A DNA stretch of 64,000 nt, from NCBI GenBank assembly GCA_910574865.1, contig CAJTDN010000005.1:124001-188000 (forward strand), read 5' to 3'. Source of the DNA: Lachnospiraceae bacterium (GTDB lineage: Bacteria; Bacillota; Clostridia; Lachnospirales; Lachnospiraceae). This document shows positions 54,128 to 62,445 of this stretch, one piece after another. The translations under genes and the position numbers were made by a program. Each line of letters begins with the position of its first letter. The stretch's first letter is position 1. The notes beneath the pieces are model-generated. The model searched no databases. It was not told the origin of the DNA and worked only from the letters and a program-made list of their open reading frames with translations.

Positions 54128-54223
54128 ATGAGTACATACGAAGTTTTAACATTGTTAATTCTTTTCGGTACGTTCCTCATTGCATTGCTTGCCTATTTAG
54201 ATAGGAACAACAAGCGAAAATAA
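54128..54223 (+). CDS. TxpA-like small membrane toxin (type I system)
   Basis: A 31-residue peptide, MSTYEVLTLLILFG then FLIALLAYLDRNNKRK: a short polar start, one membrane span and a basic tail. The MSTYE/x-L opening is shared by TxpA/holin-like toxins of Firmicutes, which are silenced by an antisense RNA. GGGAGGTG lies 7 bases before the ATG. It is too short for ordinary gene finders. The two hairpins downstream are the likely ends of toxin mRNA and antisense RNA. Confidence 0.72.
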   Translation: MSTYEVLTLLILFGTFLIALLAYLDRNNKRK

Positions 54224-54225
54224 AT

Positions 54226-54263
54226 AAGCCTACCTTGTAATCTTGCCGGATGCAGGTAGGCTT
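54226..54263 (+). terminator. hairpin at the toxin gene end
   Basis: AAGCCTACCT pairs with AGGTAGGCTT (10 bases) across an 18-base loop, starting 3 bases after the toxin stop codon. TATATAG follows, so it is a weak intrinsic terminator or an antisense RNA pairing loop. Confidence 0.6.
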
Positions 54264-54276
54264 ATATAGCTATTTG

Positions 54277-54312
54277 CGGAGGCTAACCACTTTGTGGGCG
54301 GTTGCTCCTTTT
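54277..54312 (+). terminator. second hairpin with T-run
   Basis: GGAGGCTAACC...GGTTGCTCC followed by TTTT. Hairpins of this wording are common at the end of TxpA-type loci. It could end an antisense RNA transcribed from the other strand as well as the mRNA. Confidence 0.5.
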
Positions 54313-54371
54313 CTATAATATAACATTTCTGAATAAGAAAATCAACAAAATTTTTAATCTTGCGGATTATC

Positions 54372-54584
54372 TCATATCATACTAAAATGCTTAAACGCCG
54401 CCATAATCGCTTTTTCTTTCTCCGGCGGGCATTTCGGCGCACGACTTTTATTATCGCCTACATTGTAATTCAGACGTTTCTCAATACCGCATTTGTCTTT
54501 TATCTGCGCCACATATAGTGACGACACCTTTAAACCATACTCCGACTTTATCCATTCTTTGATTTCCGTATAGGTGCACAACAC
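54372..54584 (-). pseudogene. detached C-terminal tail of an RlmD-type methyltransferase
   Basis: About 70 residues, YTEIKEWIKSEYGLKVSSLY ... RAPKCPPEKEKAIMAAFKHFSMI, match the extra C-terminal domain carried by many Lachnospiraceae RlmD proteins. Here the rlmD frame ends 73 bases earlier, and the join region (GNSNTADTVYTYLDYKPKDN in one frame) shows two frame changes. The TTG offered as a start has no ribosome binding site, so this is probably an untranslated remnant rather than a gene. Confidence 0.55.
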
Positions 54585-54656
54585 TTTACGTCTCTCAGAT
54601 ATTCGTTGTCTTTCGGCTTATAATCAAGGTACGTATAGACCGTATCAGCGGTGTTA

Positions 54657-56135
54657 CTATTTCCTACCCAAAAGGACGCACGTCTCCACATGCACCCCCA
54701 TCGGGAACTGGTCCACAATCCCAATCTTCCTCAATTCATACCCTCTCCCGCACAGATATTTCAAGTCCCGTGCCAATGTTGCCGGATTGCAGCTCACGTA
54801 CACAATTCTCTTCGGCCGCATCTCGGCCATCATCTCCAGCAGTGATTCCTCACAACCCTTCCTCGGCGGATCCACCACGATGACGTCCGGGTGCGCCTTG
54901 CCTGCCGCATTACCGTCTGGCCGCGTCTTCCTGCTATTTACGCACGCCTTCACCTCATCGCCCTCTTGCGCTTTCGCGCCGCCCTCCGCTTCCGCCCCGC
55001 TTTCGTCCCCACCCTTCTCATAATGCTCCGGCAGCACTTCCTCGGCTTTCCCCACGTAAAACTTCACGTTTCCGATTCCATTTCGTTTCGCGTTTTCCCT
55101 CGCGTCTTCCACGGCCTGCTCCACGACTTCCACGCCGTAGACCATTTTCGCCTTTCTCGCCAGGAAAAGCGAAATTGTTCCAATTCCACAGTACAAGTCC
55201 CACACGGTTTCCCCGCCCTGCAGGTCGGCGTATTCCAGCGCTTTTGCGTACAATTTCTCCGTCTGCACGGGATTTACCTGGTAAAATGACAGCGGCGATA
55301 TCCGATACTGCACGTCGCCAATCGTGTCCGTGATGTAACCTTGTCCCCACAATATTTTGTAGGTACCGCCCATGATGACGTTGGTGCGTTTCGTGTTCGG
55401 GCAAAGCGTGATGCTCGTCATTCCCTTGATTTGCGACAATCGCCATACCAGTTCATCCACATGGGGAATCTTTTTTCCGTTTACCACCAGGCAAACCATG
55501 ATTTCCCTGGTGGCGAACCCGTAGCGAATCAGGACATGACGAAACAGGCCTCTGCCGGTTTTCTCGTCATAGGCCTGCACATGATTTTCCTTCATGAATG
55601 CCAATATTTGTTCCAATATTTCCTTATTTATTTTCACGCCCAGCGCACAGTCCGTATTGGCAATGATGTGGTGTGTCCGTCCCGCGTAAAATCCGCACAC
55701 GGGCCGGCCGTCCTTGTCCGTGCCAAAGGGAAACTGTGCCTTATTGCGGTAATGAAACGGCTCCTCCATTCCCACGATGGGTTCCGTCACGCGCTCCAAA
55801 AGTGCCGCGTCAAAGCCGCCAATCCGCTCCAGGCTGTCCCTCACCTTTTTCTCCTTGAATGCAAGCTGCCTCTCGTAAGACATTTCCTGGATTTGGCAGC
55901 CGCCACATTGGCGGGCGTACGCGCACTTTGGCTCAACGCGGTACTCGGACGGCGTGACGATGCGCATCAGGCGGGCGTAGCCATAGTTTTTCTTTGATTT
56001 TATCACCTTGGCCTCGACCTCGTCGCCGATAACCGCGTCCTTGACGAACAGCGTATAGCCGTCCACCTTGCCGATGCCCTCCCCGTCCACGCCGATATCC
56101 TCAATTTTAACAATTGCAACTTCATCCTTCTGCAT
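54657..56135 (-). CDS. rlmD: 23S rRNA (uracil-5-)-methyltransferase, RlmD/TrmA family
   Basis: A 492-residue RNA methyltransferase. Residues 1-60 are a TRAM domain for RNA binding, then the 4Fe-4S cysteines CAYARQCGGCQ with a later Cys in IANTDCALG. The SAM site VWDLYCGIGTISL and catalytic CNPATLARDL (Cys nucleophile) follow. A loop of about 45 residues before VIVVDPPRKGC (roughly 374-417) is rich in Gly, Glu and Ala and not part of the family core. The final C-terminal extension found in relatives is missing and lies detached downstream. AGAGGATG precedes the ATG. Confidence 0.9.
   Translation of the reverse strand: MQKDEVAIVKIEDIGVDGEGIGKVDGYTLFVKDAVIGDEVEAKVIKSKKNYGYARLMRIVTPSEYRVEPKCAYARQCGGCQIQEMSYERQLAFKEKKVRDSLERIGGFDAALLERVTEPIVGMEEPFHYRNKAQFPFGTDKDGRPVCGFYAGRTHHIIANTDCALGVKINKEILEQILAFMKENHVQAYDEKTGRGLFRHVLIRYGFATREIMVCLVVNGKKIPHVDELVWRLSQIKGMTSITLCPNTKRTNVIMGGTYKILWGQGYITDTIGDVQYRISPLSFYQVNPVQTEKLYAKALEYADLQGGETVWDLYCGIGTISLFLARKAKMVYGVEVVEQAVEDARENAKRNGIGNVKFYVGKAEEVLPEHYEKGGDESGAEAEGGAKAQEGDEVKACVNSRKTRPDGNAAGKAHPDVIVVDPPRKGCEESLLEMMAEMRPKRIVYVSCNPATLARDLKYLCGRGYELRKIGIVDQFPMGVHVETCVLLGRK
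54885..55016 (-). repeat. low-complexity insertion inside rlmD
   Basis: Encodes a GGDESGAEAEGGAKAQEG-type segment and a short Arg/Asn-rich stretch between two conserved strands of the methyltransferase fold. Confidence 0.55.
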
Positions 56136-56159
56136 ATTTTACATCCTCTTTTTAAACAA

Positions 56160-56211
56160 AACAATATCTGAATTATCCTGCATTTCACGCTTACACAATT
56201 CAGATATTGTT
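56160..56211 (-). terminator. intrinsic terminator of yhaM
   Basis: A 15-base stem (AACAATATCTGAATT with AATTCAGATATTGTT) and a 22-base loop, followed on the minus strand by TTGTTT. It lies 11 bases after the yhaM stop and before rlmD. Confidence 0.8.
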
Positions 56212-56221
56212 TCTTTTCACT

Positions 56222-57172
56222 CTAAAATTCCTGCACCGACGTCTTCCTCAAGTTCGACTCGAACAATCGGTTGAATCCCAGCCATTCCGTCCCCGTCTTG
56301 TCCTTCAATATTTCCTTCATCGTCTGCAGCTTCGCGTCCATGTTGTCCGCCAGGTTGAGGGCCAGCGCCTCGGCCAGGGCGGGCTTTTTCGGCGAGCCGA
56401 ACTCCAATTCGCCGTGGTGCGCCACGATGCAGTGTTTCCATTCGTTTGCCAGGATTTGCGGAAAATCCGGCACAGTGGCAATCGCCTCGTCGAGCATTTC
56501 CACGCCAATCACGATATGGCCAATCAGCTGGCCTTCGTCCGTGTAATCATTTTCCGGGAAACTGGACAATTCCCGCACCTTGCCAATGTCGTGGCAAATG
56601 GCCGACGCGTACAAGAGATCCGCGTTCAGGTAAGGGTATGCGCCAGCCATGTACTCGCAAGCCCTCGTCACGCTCAGCGTGTGTTCCAAAAGCCCGCCGG
56701 AGAACCCGTGGTGCACGGTCTTCGCCGCCGAGTGTCCTTTGAACTTGCGGATGAAGTCCTCGTTTTTGACAAAATAGTATTCCACCGCCTGCCGCAAGTA
56801 CGGATTGGCAATGCGGCCTATGTAGGCCAACAGCCCTTCGTACATTTTGTCCACGTTCTTCTCGGAAACCGGCAGATAATCCGCCGGATTGTACTCGCCC
56901 TCTCCGACGACCCGCAGCCGCTTGATATTCAACTGCAGGTTGCCGTTATATTTTATCACGTCTCCAATCACCTCGACGAAGTCCTTTTCACCGTAATCGG
57001 CAATTCCTTGTGAATTCGGATCCCAGATTTTCCCGTCCAAGGTTCCCGTCTTGTCCTGCAGAAGCACGTTGTCGTACGGCTTTCCGTTCCTCGTCTCCGC
57101 CGTGCGCTTGCCCCTGCAAAGATAAATGCTCCCGATTGTCTCGCCTTCCCGCAAATCCTTGATAAATCTCAT
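56222..57172 (-). CDS. yhaM: YhaM-type 3'-5' exoribonuclease (OB-fold plus HD domain)
   Basis: A 316-residue protein. Residues ~1-110 form an OB-fold (NVLLQDKTGTLDGKIWD). The HD phosphohydrolase-like domain follows with HHGFSGGLLEHTLSV, ICHDIGKVREL (the HD pair) and AHHGELEFGSP. YhaM enzymes degrade single-stranded RNA and DNA from the 3' end in Firmicutes. It is separated from rlmD by a terminator and from the htrA gene by about 130 bases. Confidence 0.9.
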   Translation of the reverse strand: MRFIKDLREGETIGSIYLCRGKRTAETRNGKPYDNVLLQDKTGTLDGKIWDPNSQGIADYGEKDFVEVIGDVIKYNGNLQLNIKRLRVVGEGEYNPADYLPVSEKNVDKMYEGLLAYIGRIANPYLRQAVEYYFVKNEDFIRKFKGHSAAKTVHHGFSGGLLEHTLSVTRACEYMAGAYPYLNADLLYASAICHDIGKVRELSSFPENDYTDEGQLIGHIVIGVEMLDEAIATVPDFPQILANEWKHCIVAHHGELEFGSPKKPALAEALALNLADNMDAKLQTMKEILKDKTGTEWLGFNRLFESNLRKTSVQEF

Positions 57173-57211
57173 ATTCTGTCAAACCTTCCTGTCTTAAATT
57201 TTTTTCAACCA

Positions 57212-57285
57212 TGCGGTTGCAATTCGATAACAGACTGGAATTTAATTTATTGCAGGGACAGTCCATTATCGGATTAGCAACCGCA
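57212..57285. repeat. inverted repeat between yhaM and the HtrA-like gene
   Basis: TGCGGTTGC and AATTCGATAA pair with TTATCGGATT and GCAACCGCA across about 35 bases. No T-run follows in the minus direction, so a hairpin element or a processing site is as likely as a terminator. Confidence 0.5.
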
Positions 57286-57300
57286 CAATTGGTAATTCTT

Positions 57301-58797
57301 TCACTCCTGGCTCCCGACCGTCACCACGAATTCCACATCCACGTAGCCCCCGTTGCCCCGGCGTTTTCCTTTTACCTTCACCTGTGCCCCGGTCTTGCAT
57401 TTGAGCACCGCTTTTTCATAAGAAGAAGCCCCCGCCACTTCCGTGCCGCCCACCTTTTGGATGATATCGCCGTTCTGAATGCCCGCGTACATGGCCGGGG
57501 AATCTTCCACGACCTGCGTCACGTACATCCCGCGCGGCAATCCTTGTTCTGCCGAAACGATTTCCGTCACGCTCGTCCCCCGGATTCCGACATAGGGCAC
57601 GCTCTCCCCGTTCAAAAGCATCTCCAGCACCGGCTTCAAGTCGGAGATGGCCAGCGCGTTGGCCGTCGGGTTGGCCGATTCCGGCCAAATGCTGCCACGA
57701 ACCAGGCCCAACACCTCGCCCCTCTGGTTTACAAGCACCCCGGTGCCGCCGGACGACACCGCGATGTCCGTCGCCAGCACGCCGCAGCTCGCGTCGGCAA
57801 ACTGCTCGTCATATTTCTTGGAGCTGATGACACCATAGCCCAGGCCGTCACCATATCCGAACATATTTCCCAGGGCAATCACCACGTCGCCCCGCGAGGC
57901 AACATTGGAATTGCCCCAGACGACCGTTTGCATGCCGTTTTTCGTATTCTCCGAAAGCTGCATGCGGTTCACCGTAAATACTGCCAGCCCCCGGTTTTTA
58001 TCTCTTTTTTTCAACGAGGCCGGGAAACTTGCACCGTCATAAAATGTGACCGCCCATTGTGGATTTTCCTCCTCCGCGACATTGGCGCAGACGGCGTGAT
58101 CCGCCACGATTAAAATTTCCCAGCCATTGTCGGCGGCGATGATTCCCGTGACGCTCCCCGCGTCGCGCGCGTCATTCTCCACCCATGCGCCACCCACGGC
58201 CTGCACGGACACGAGGCACTGCTCCGCGTCCCGGGCGACCAAATAGAGGCTCTGCATCATTTCCTTATAGTCCTCCACCGTCAAGACGGGCATCTCCGGC
58301 ACCACCTCGTCCTCTGTCGGTTCCACTTCCGGGAGCTCCTCGTCCTCGGGAATCGTGACCTCGCCGGGCCTTTCGCGAAGGGCGTTCTCCATCAACGGGG
58401 TCAGCGCGTAAAAGCCGGCGCAGGCAAAGCCGCCGAACACCAAGCCCAATACCGCCGCCCACACCACCTTGAAAAAACGCCCTCCCCGCTTCTTCTCCCG
58501 GGATTTGACCTTTTCTTGTAAAAACGCGAACTGCTCCTCCGATTCCGCGCCAGGCGTGGATTCCAAACCCTTCTCTTCACGGCCCGCGCCAGGCGTGGAT
58601 TCCAAACCCTTCTCCTCACGGCCCGCGCCAGGCGTGGATTCCAAACCCTTCTCTTCACGGCCCGCGCCAGGCGCGGATTCCAAACTCTTCTCCTCATGAC
58701 CCGCACCAGGCGGAGGGGTCGTTTCCGCCCATGCCCCTCGCCCGTTTGGCAGTTGCCTCTGCCCATCCTGATTCTTTCTTTGTCGTTCATCCTGCAC
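57301..58797 (-). CDS. membrane-anchored HtrA/DegP-like protein, probably lacking the catalytic Asp
   Basis: About 498 residues: a long basic/low-complexity N-terminal part, one membrane helix (VVWAAVLGLVFGGFACAGFY), an acidic linker, a trypsin-like double barrel (about 220-400) and a PDZ domain (GMYVTQVVEDSPAMYAGIQNGDI...). The His (IVADHAV) and Ser (VSSGGTGVLVN) positions are present, but the family Asp in D-L-A-V is Gly here (NRGLAVF), and the Ser context is changed from GNSGGP. It may be an inactive or altered protease. The start is GTG at 58797 with GGGAGG 8-9 bases upstream; the longer frame has no such signal. Confidence 0.8.
   Translation of the reverse strand: MQDERQRKNQDGQRQLPNGRGAWAETTPPPGAGHEEKSLESAPGAGREEKGLESTPGAGREEKGLESTPGAGREEKGLESTPGAESEEQFAFLQEKVKSREKKRGGRFFKVVWAAVLGLVFGGFACAGFYALTPLMENALRERPGEVTIPEDEELPEVEPTEDEVVPEMPVLTVEDYKEMMQSLYLVARDAEQCLVSVQAVGGAWVENDARDAGSVTGIIAADNGWEILIVADHAVCANVAEEENPQWAVTFYDGASFPASLKKRDKNRGLAVFTVNRMQLSENTKNGMQTVVWGNSNVASRGDVVIALGNMFGYGDGLGYGVISSKKYDEQFADASCGVLATDIAVSSGGTGVLVNQRGEVLGLVRGSIWPESANPTANALAISDLKPVLEMLLNGESVPYVGIRGTSVTEIVSAEQGLPRGMYVTQVVEDSPAMYAGIQNGDIIQKVGGTEVAGASSYEKAVLKCKTGAQVKVKGKRRGNGGYVDVEFVVTVGSQE
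58547..58702 (-). repeat. 39-bp tandem repeat, four units, inside the HtrA-like gene
   Basis: Four near-identical 39-base units encode the 13-residue block GREEKGLESTPGA in the cytoplasmic N-terminal region before the membrane helix; a fifth partial unit follows. Copies differ at only one to four bases, so the expansion is recent. Confidence 0.95.
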
Positions 58798-59039
58798 GGC
58801 CTTGTTCCTCCCTGCATTTTTTGAACTTTTTCCCCATAACCCGTATTTACCACCATCCACAGTATAACCGATTTCTGCCAATTGTTCAATAGTTACCCGT
58901 GAATAGTAACTGTTCTATTACTATTTTTTTCTTCTCCACATTTTTCCCTTTTCAATTTTCTTTAAATACGATACAATAGATATCGGACACGTGATTTCCA
59001 ATATCACGGTACGATTTATTTCAATGAGGGGGAATCCAT

Positions 59040-61415
59040 ATGAACCAGAAGTCTTTATATAAATTGGAATATGACAAAATCATCGCCCTTTTGGAGGAGC
59101 GCGCCTCCTCCTTCCGGGGCAAGCAGCTCTGCCGCCGCTTAAAGCCGTTGTCGGAGCTCGGGCGAATCGAGACGATGCAGGAGCAGACGGCCGCCGCGTT
59201 TACGCGGATTGTCGGAAAGGGGCGCATTTCCCTAAGTGACGCCGCCCCCGTCGAGGAGTCCTTGAAGCGGTTGGAAATTGGCGGCGTGCTTGGCATCACG
59301 GAACTTTTGCGCATTTGCAAGCTTTTGCAGACGGCGGGCCGGGCCAAGGCTTATGGCCGCCGCGACACGCAGGAGCAGACGGCGGATTGCCTTGACGCTT
59401 ATTTTGAACAACTCGAGCCGCTTACATTGCTCTCCAACGAGATTGAGCGTTGTATCGTCAGCGAGGATGAAATCAGCGACGACGCCAGCAGCACTTTGAA
59501 ACACATTCGCCGCAGCATGGCCGTGATGAACGACAAAATCCATTCCACGCTGAACGCTCTGGTGAGCGGTTCCTTGCGGACATATTTGCAAGATCCCATC
59601 ATTACCATGCGGGGCGACCGTTATTGCATCCCGGTCAAGTCCGAGTACCGGGGACAAGTGAGCGGCATGATCCACGACCAGTCCTCGACCGGCTCCACGT
59701 TGTTTATCGAGCCGATGGCGGTGGTCAAGCTGAACAACGACTTGAAGGAGCTCTACGCGAAGGAGCAGGAGGAAATCCAGGTCATACTGGCCCGCCTAAG
59801 CGGCGACGCGGCCGGATACATCGAGGAAATCCGTACCGATTACCGAATACTGACCGACCTGGACTTTATTTTTGCCAGGGGGCAGCTTGCGTTGGAAATG
59901 AACGCCAGTCGGCCGATTTTTAACGACGAGGGGCGCATCCGCATCCGCAACGGACGGCACCCGCTTTTGGATTCGCGAAAGGTCGTGCCAATCACGGTCT
60001 CGCTTGGGGAGGATTTTTCCCTGCTCATCATTACCGGGCCGAACACCGGCGGCAAGACGGTTTCTTTAAAGACCGTGGGGCTGTTCACCCTGATGGGGCA
60101 GGCCGGGCTCCACGTCCCGGCCTCGGACCACTCGGAACTGGCGGTATTTACCCAGGTGTATGCCGACATTGGCGACGAGCAGAGCATCGAGCAGAGCCTG
60201 AGCACGTTTTCCTCGCACATGACCAACATCGTCTCTTTCCTGCGGAAGGTGGACGAACGTTCCCTGGTGCTTTTTGACGAATTGGGCGCGGGAACCGACC
60301 CGACGGAGGGCGCGGCGTTGGCCACGGCCATCTTGGAGCACCTCCACGCACGGGGCATCCGCACGATGGCGACGACACATTACAGCGAATTGAAGGTGTA
60401 CGCGCTTTCCACCCCGGGCGTGGAAAATGCCTGCTGCGAGTTCGACGTGGAGAGCCTGCGTCCCACTTACCGGCTGCTAATCGGCATTCCCGGCAAGAGC
60501 AACGCGTTCGCCATTTCCGGCAAGCTGGGGCTGCCCGACTACATTATCGAGGACGCCAGGGCGAGACTTACCGAGTCGGACTTGTCTTTCGAGGACTTGT
60601 TAAACGACCTGGAAAACAAGAAGCGCGCCATCGAGAAGGAGCGGGAGGAAATCGCCGCCCACAAGCGGGAAGCGGAAAGCCTGAAGGCGCAGACGCGGCA
60701 GAAGCAGGAGAAGATGGACGCGCAGCGCGAACGTATTTTAAAAGAAGCGAACGAAAAAGCGGCCGCCATTTTACGCGAGGCCAAGGAGATGGCCGACGAG
60801 ACGATGAAGAACTTCCGCAAATTTGGCAAGGAGGGCATCTCCGCCGCCGAAATGGAGAAGGAGCGGGAGCGTTTGCGCAAGAAACTGCAAGAGACTTCCG
60901 CCGCAAACGCGCTCAAGACGCAGAAGTCGCGCAAGGCCCACAAGCCTTCCGATTTCAAGCTGGGCGAGTCCGTCAAGGTGCTCAGCATGAACCTGACCGG
61001 AACCATCAGTTCGCTGCCTGACTCGCGGGGCAACGTGACCGTCCAGATGGGCATTTTGCGCTCGCAGGTCAATATTTCCGACCTGGAAATCATCGAAGAG
61101 CAAAACAATTATGCGCCGAAGCGAACCAACGGCACCTCGAAAGGACGGCTCAAGATGGGCAAGTCGCTCTCCGTCAGCCCGGAAATCAACCTGCTGGGCA
61201 AGACGGTGGACGAGGCCGTCTCCGAGCTGGACAAATATCTGGACGACGCGGTGTTGTCGCATCTGGACAGCGTGCGTGTCGTACACGGAAAGGGCACCGG
61301 GGCATTGCGCAAGGGAATCCACGAATACCTGCGCCGCCAGAGGCACGTCAAGTCCTACCACTTGGCGGAATACGGCGAGGGCGACGCCGGCGTTACCATC
61401 GTGGAGTTCAAATGA
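59040..61415 (+). CDS. mutS2: endonuclease MutS2
   Basis: A 791-residue MutS family protein: N-terminal helical clamp, ATPase with Walker A ITGPNTGGKTVSLKT (~332-346), Walker B SLVLFDELGAGTDPTEGAAL, a coiled coil (KEREEIAAHKREAESLKAQ), and the C-terminal Smr nuclease domain with INLLGKTVDEAV and VVHGKGTGALRKG (~715-791). MutS2 limits homologous recombination and rescues collided ribosomes in Firmicutes. AGGGGGAA precedes the ATG. The stop codon TGA lies inside the left end (ATGATAC) of repeat copy B. Confidence 0.95.
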   Translation: MNQKSLYKLEYDKIIALLEERASSFRGKQLCRRLKPLSELGRIETMQEQTAAAFTRIVGKGRISLSDAAPVEESLKRLEIGGVLGITELLRICKLLQTAGRAKAYGRRDTQEQTADCLDAYFEQLEPLTLLSNEIERCIVSEDEISDDASSTLKHIRRSMAVMNDKIHSTLNALVSGSLRTYLQDPIITMRGDRYCIPVKSEYRGQVSGMIHDQSSTGSTLFIEPMAVVKLNNDLKELYAKEQEEIQVILARLSGDAAGYIEEIRTDYRILTDLDFIFARGQLALEMNASRPIFNDEGRIRIRNGRHPLLDSRKVVPITVSLGEDFSLLIITGPNTGGKTVSLKTVGLFTLMGQAGLHVPASDHSELAVFTQVYADIGDEQSIEQSLSTFSSHMTNIVSFLRKVDERSLVLFDELGAGTDPTEGAALATAILEHLHARGIRTMATTHYSELKVYALSTPGVENACCEFDVESLRPTYRLLIGIPGKSNAFAISGKLGLPDYIIEDARARLTESDLSFEDLLNDLENKKRAIEKEREEIAAHKREAESLKAQTRQKQEKMDAQRERILKEANEKAAAILREAKEMADETMKNFRKFGKEGISAAEMEKERERLRKKLQETSAANALKTQKSRKAHKPSDFKLGESVKVLSMNLTGTISSLPDSRGNVTVQMGILRSQVNISDLEIIEEQNNYAPKRTNGTSKGRLKMGKSLSVSPEINLLGKTVDEAVSELDKYLDDAVLSHLDSVRVVHGKGTGALRKGIHEYLRRQRHVKSYHLAEYGEGDAGVTIVEFK

Positions 61416-61577
61416 TACCAGGGTCAAAAGGTCATGTATGACATGCTTGCATGTCAACACATGGCTTTGGGACCCGCAAAACACCGAAAAGTAGCCATTT
61501 TCCGTAGGAAAATGAGCGGATTTGAGGTGTTTTAGAATTGCGAGAGCACGTAGTGCATAGCAATTCGTAAGTATCAT
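61412..61577 (+). repeat. dispersed MITE-like repeat, copy B
   Basis: A 166-base element with ATGATAC and GTATCAT ends, the same stem blocks as copy A (TGACATGC/GCATGTCA, AAAACACC...GGTGTTTT), and no coding capacity. It begins at the mutS2 stop codon and ends before the response regulator gene. Confidence 0.9.
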
Positions 61578-61621
61578 AGAGTTTGCACCAATATTATGGA
61601 AGACGGAGGTTACGAACCATC

Positions 61622-62323
61622 ATGGTATCCAAGCAGAAGATTTTAATTGTCGATGACGATGAAAATATTGCCGAATTGATTTCGTTATATTTGACAAAGG
61701 AATGTTTTGAAACGAAAATCGTTTACAACGGGGAGGACGCCCTGCGCGAGCACGACTCCTGGCACCCCAGCCTCGTCCTGCTCGACCTAATGCTGCCCGG
61801 CATCGACGGCTACCAGGTCTGCCGTGAAATCCGCGCCAAGTCGCAAACCCCGATTATCATGCTTTCCGCCAAGGGCGAGGTCTTTGACAAGGTGCTGGGA
61901 CTGGAGCTTGGCGCCGACGACTACGTCATGAAGCCGTTTGATTCCAAGGAGATGGTGGCGCGCGTACGGGCTGTGCTAAGGCGTACGCAAGTTCCCAAGC
62001 CGGAAGTTCCCAAGGCCGAGAAAATCAAGTGCGTGGAAATGGACGGCCTCACAATCAACCTGACCAATTATTCCGTCGAGTGCGACGGAACCGCGGTGGA
62101 AATGCCGCCGAAGGAACTGGAACTGTTGTATTTCCTCGCCTCCTCGCCAAACCAGGTGTTCACGAGGGAGCAGCTTCTCGACCAGATTTGGGGATACGAA
62201 TACATCGGGGACACCCGCACCGTCGACGTACACATCAAGCGGCTGCGGGAAAAAATCAAAGACCACGATTCCTGGCGACTGAGCACCGTCTGGGGGATTG
62301 GTTATAAATTTGAAACAAGATAG
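61622..62323 (+). CDS. OmpR/PhoB-type response regulator
   Basis: About 233 residues. The receiver domain has the acidic pair DDDE, phospho-acceptor Asp in LVLLDLMLPG, and Lys in MKPFDSKEM; the C-terminal winged helix has KELELLYFLASSPNQVFTREQLLDQIWG and TRTVDVHIKRLREKI. It binds DNA once phosphorylated by the kinase that follows. The start is MVSKQK at 61622 after GGAGG; the frame opens earlier within the repeat. Confidence 0.93.
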   Translation: MVSKQKILIVDDDENIAELISLYLTKECFETKIVYNGEDALREHDSWHPSLVLLDLMLPGIDGYQVCREIRAKSQTPIIMLSAKGEVFDKVLGLELGADDYVMKPFDSKEMVARVRAVLRRTQVPKPEVPKAEKIKCVEMDGLTINLTNYSVECDGTAVEMPPKELELLYFLASSPNQVFTREQLLDQIWGYEYIGDTRTVDVHIKRLREKIKDHDSWRLSTVWGIGYKFETR

Positions 62324-62445
62324 TACGATTTACCACGCATAAGCAGTCCTGGCTCCGTAAGAAGCGGGATCGGAGTGCCGTAAGGCACGACAAATGTGCA
62401 TGCGTAATGAAGCGGCCGTGAATCGTGGCATTAAAGGAAATATTT

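Noticed and set aside
58469-58699. Repeat array that could be taken for CRISPR
   Set aside because: Units are 39 bases, adjacent without spacers, and in frame inside a gene; it is a minisatellite.
60771-61577. 268-residue minus-strand frame opposite mutS2
   Set aside because: Antisense shadow of a conserved gene and part of repeat copy B.
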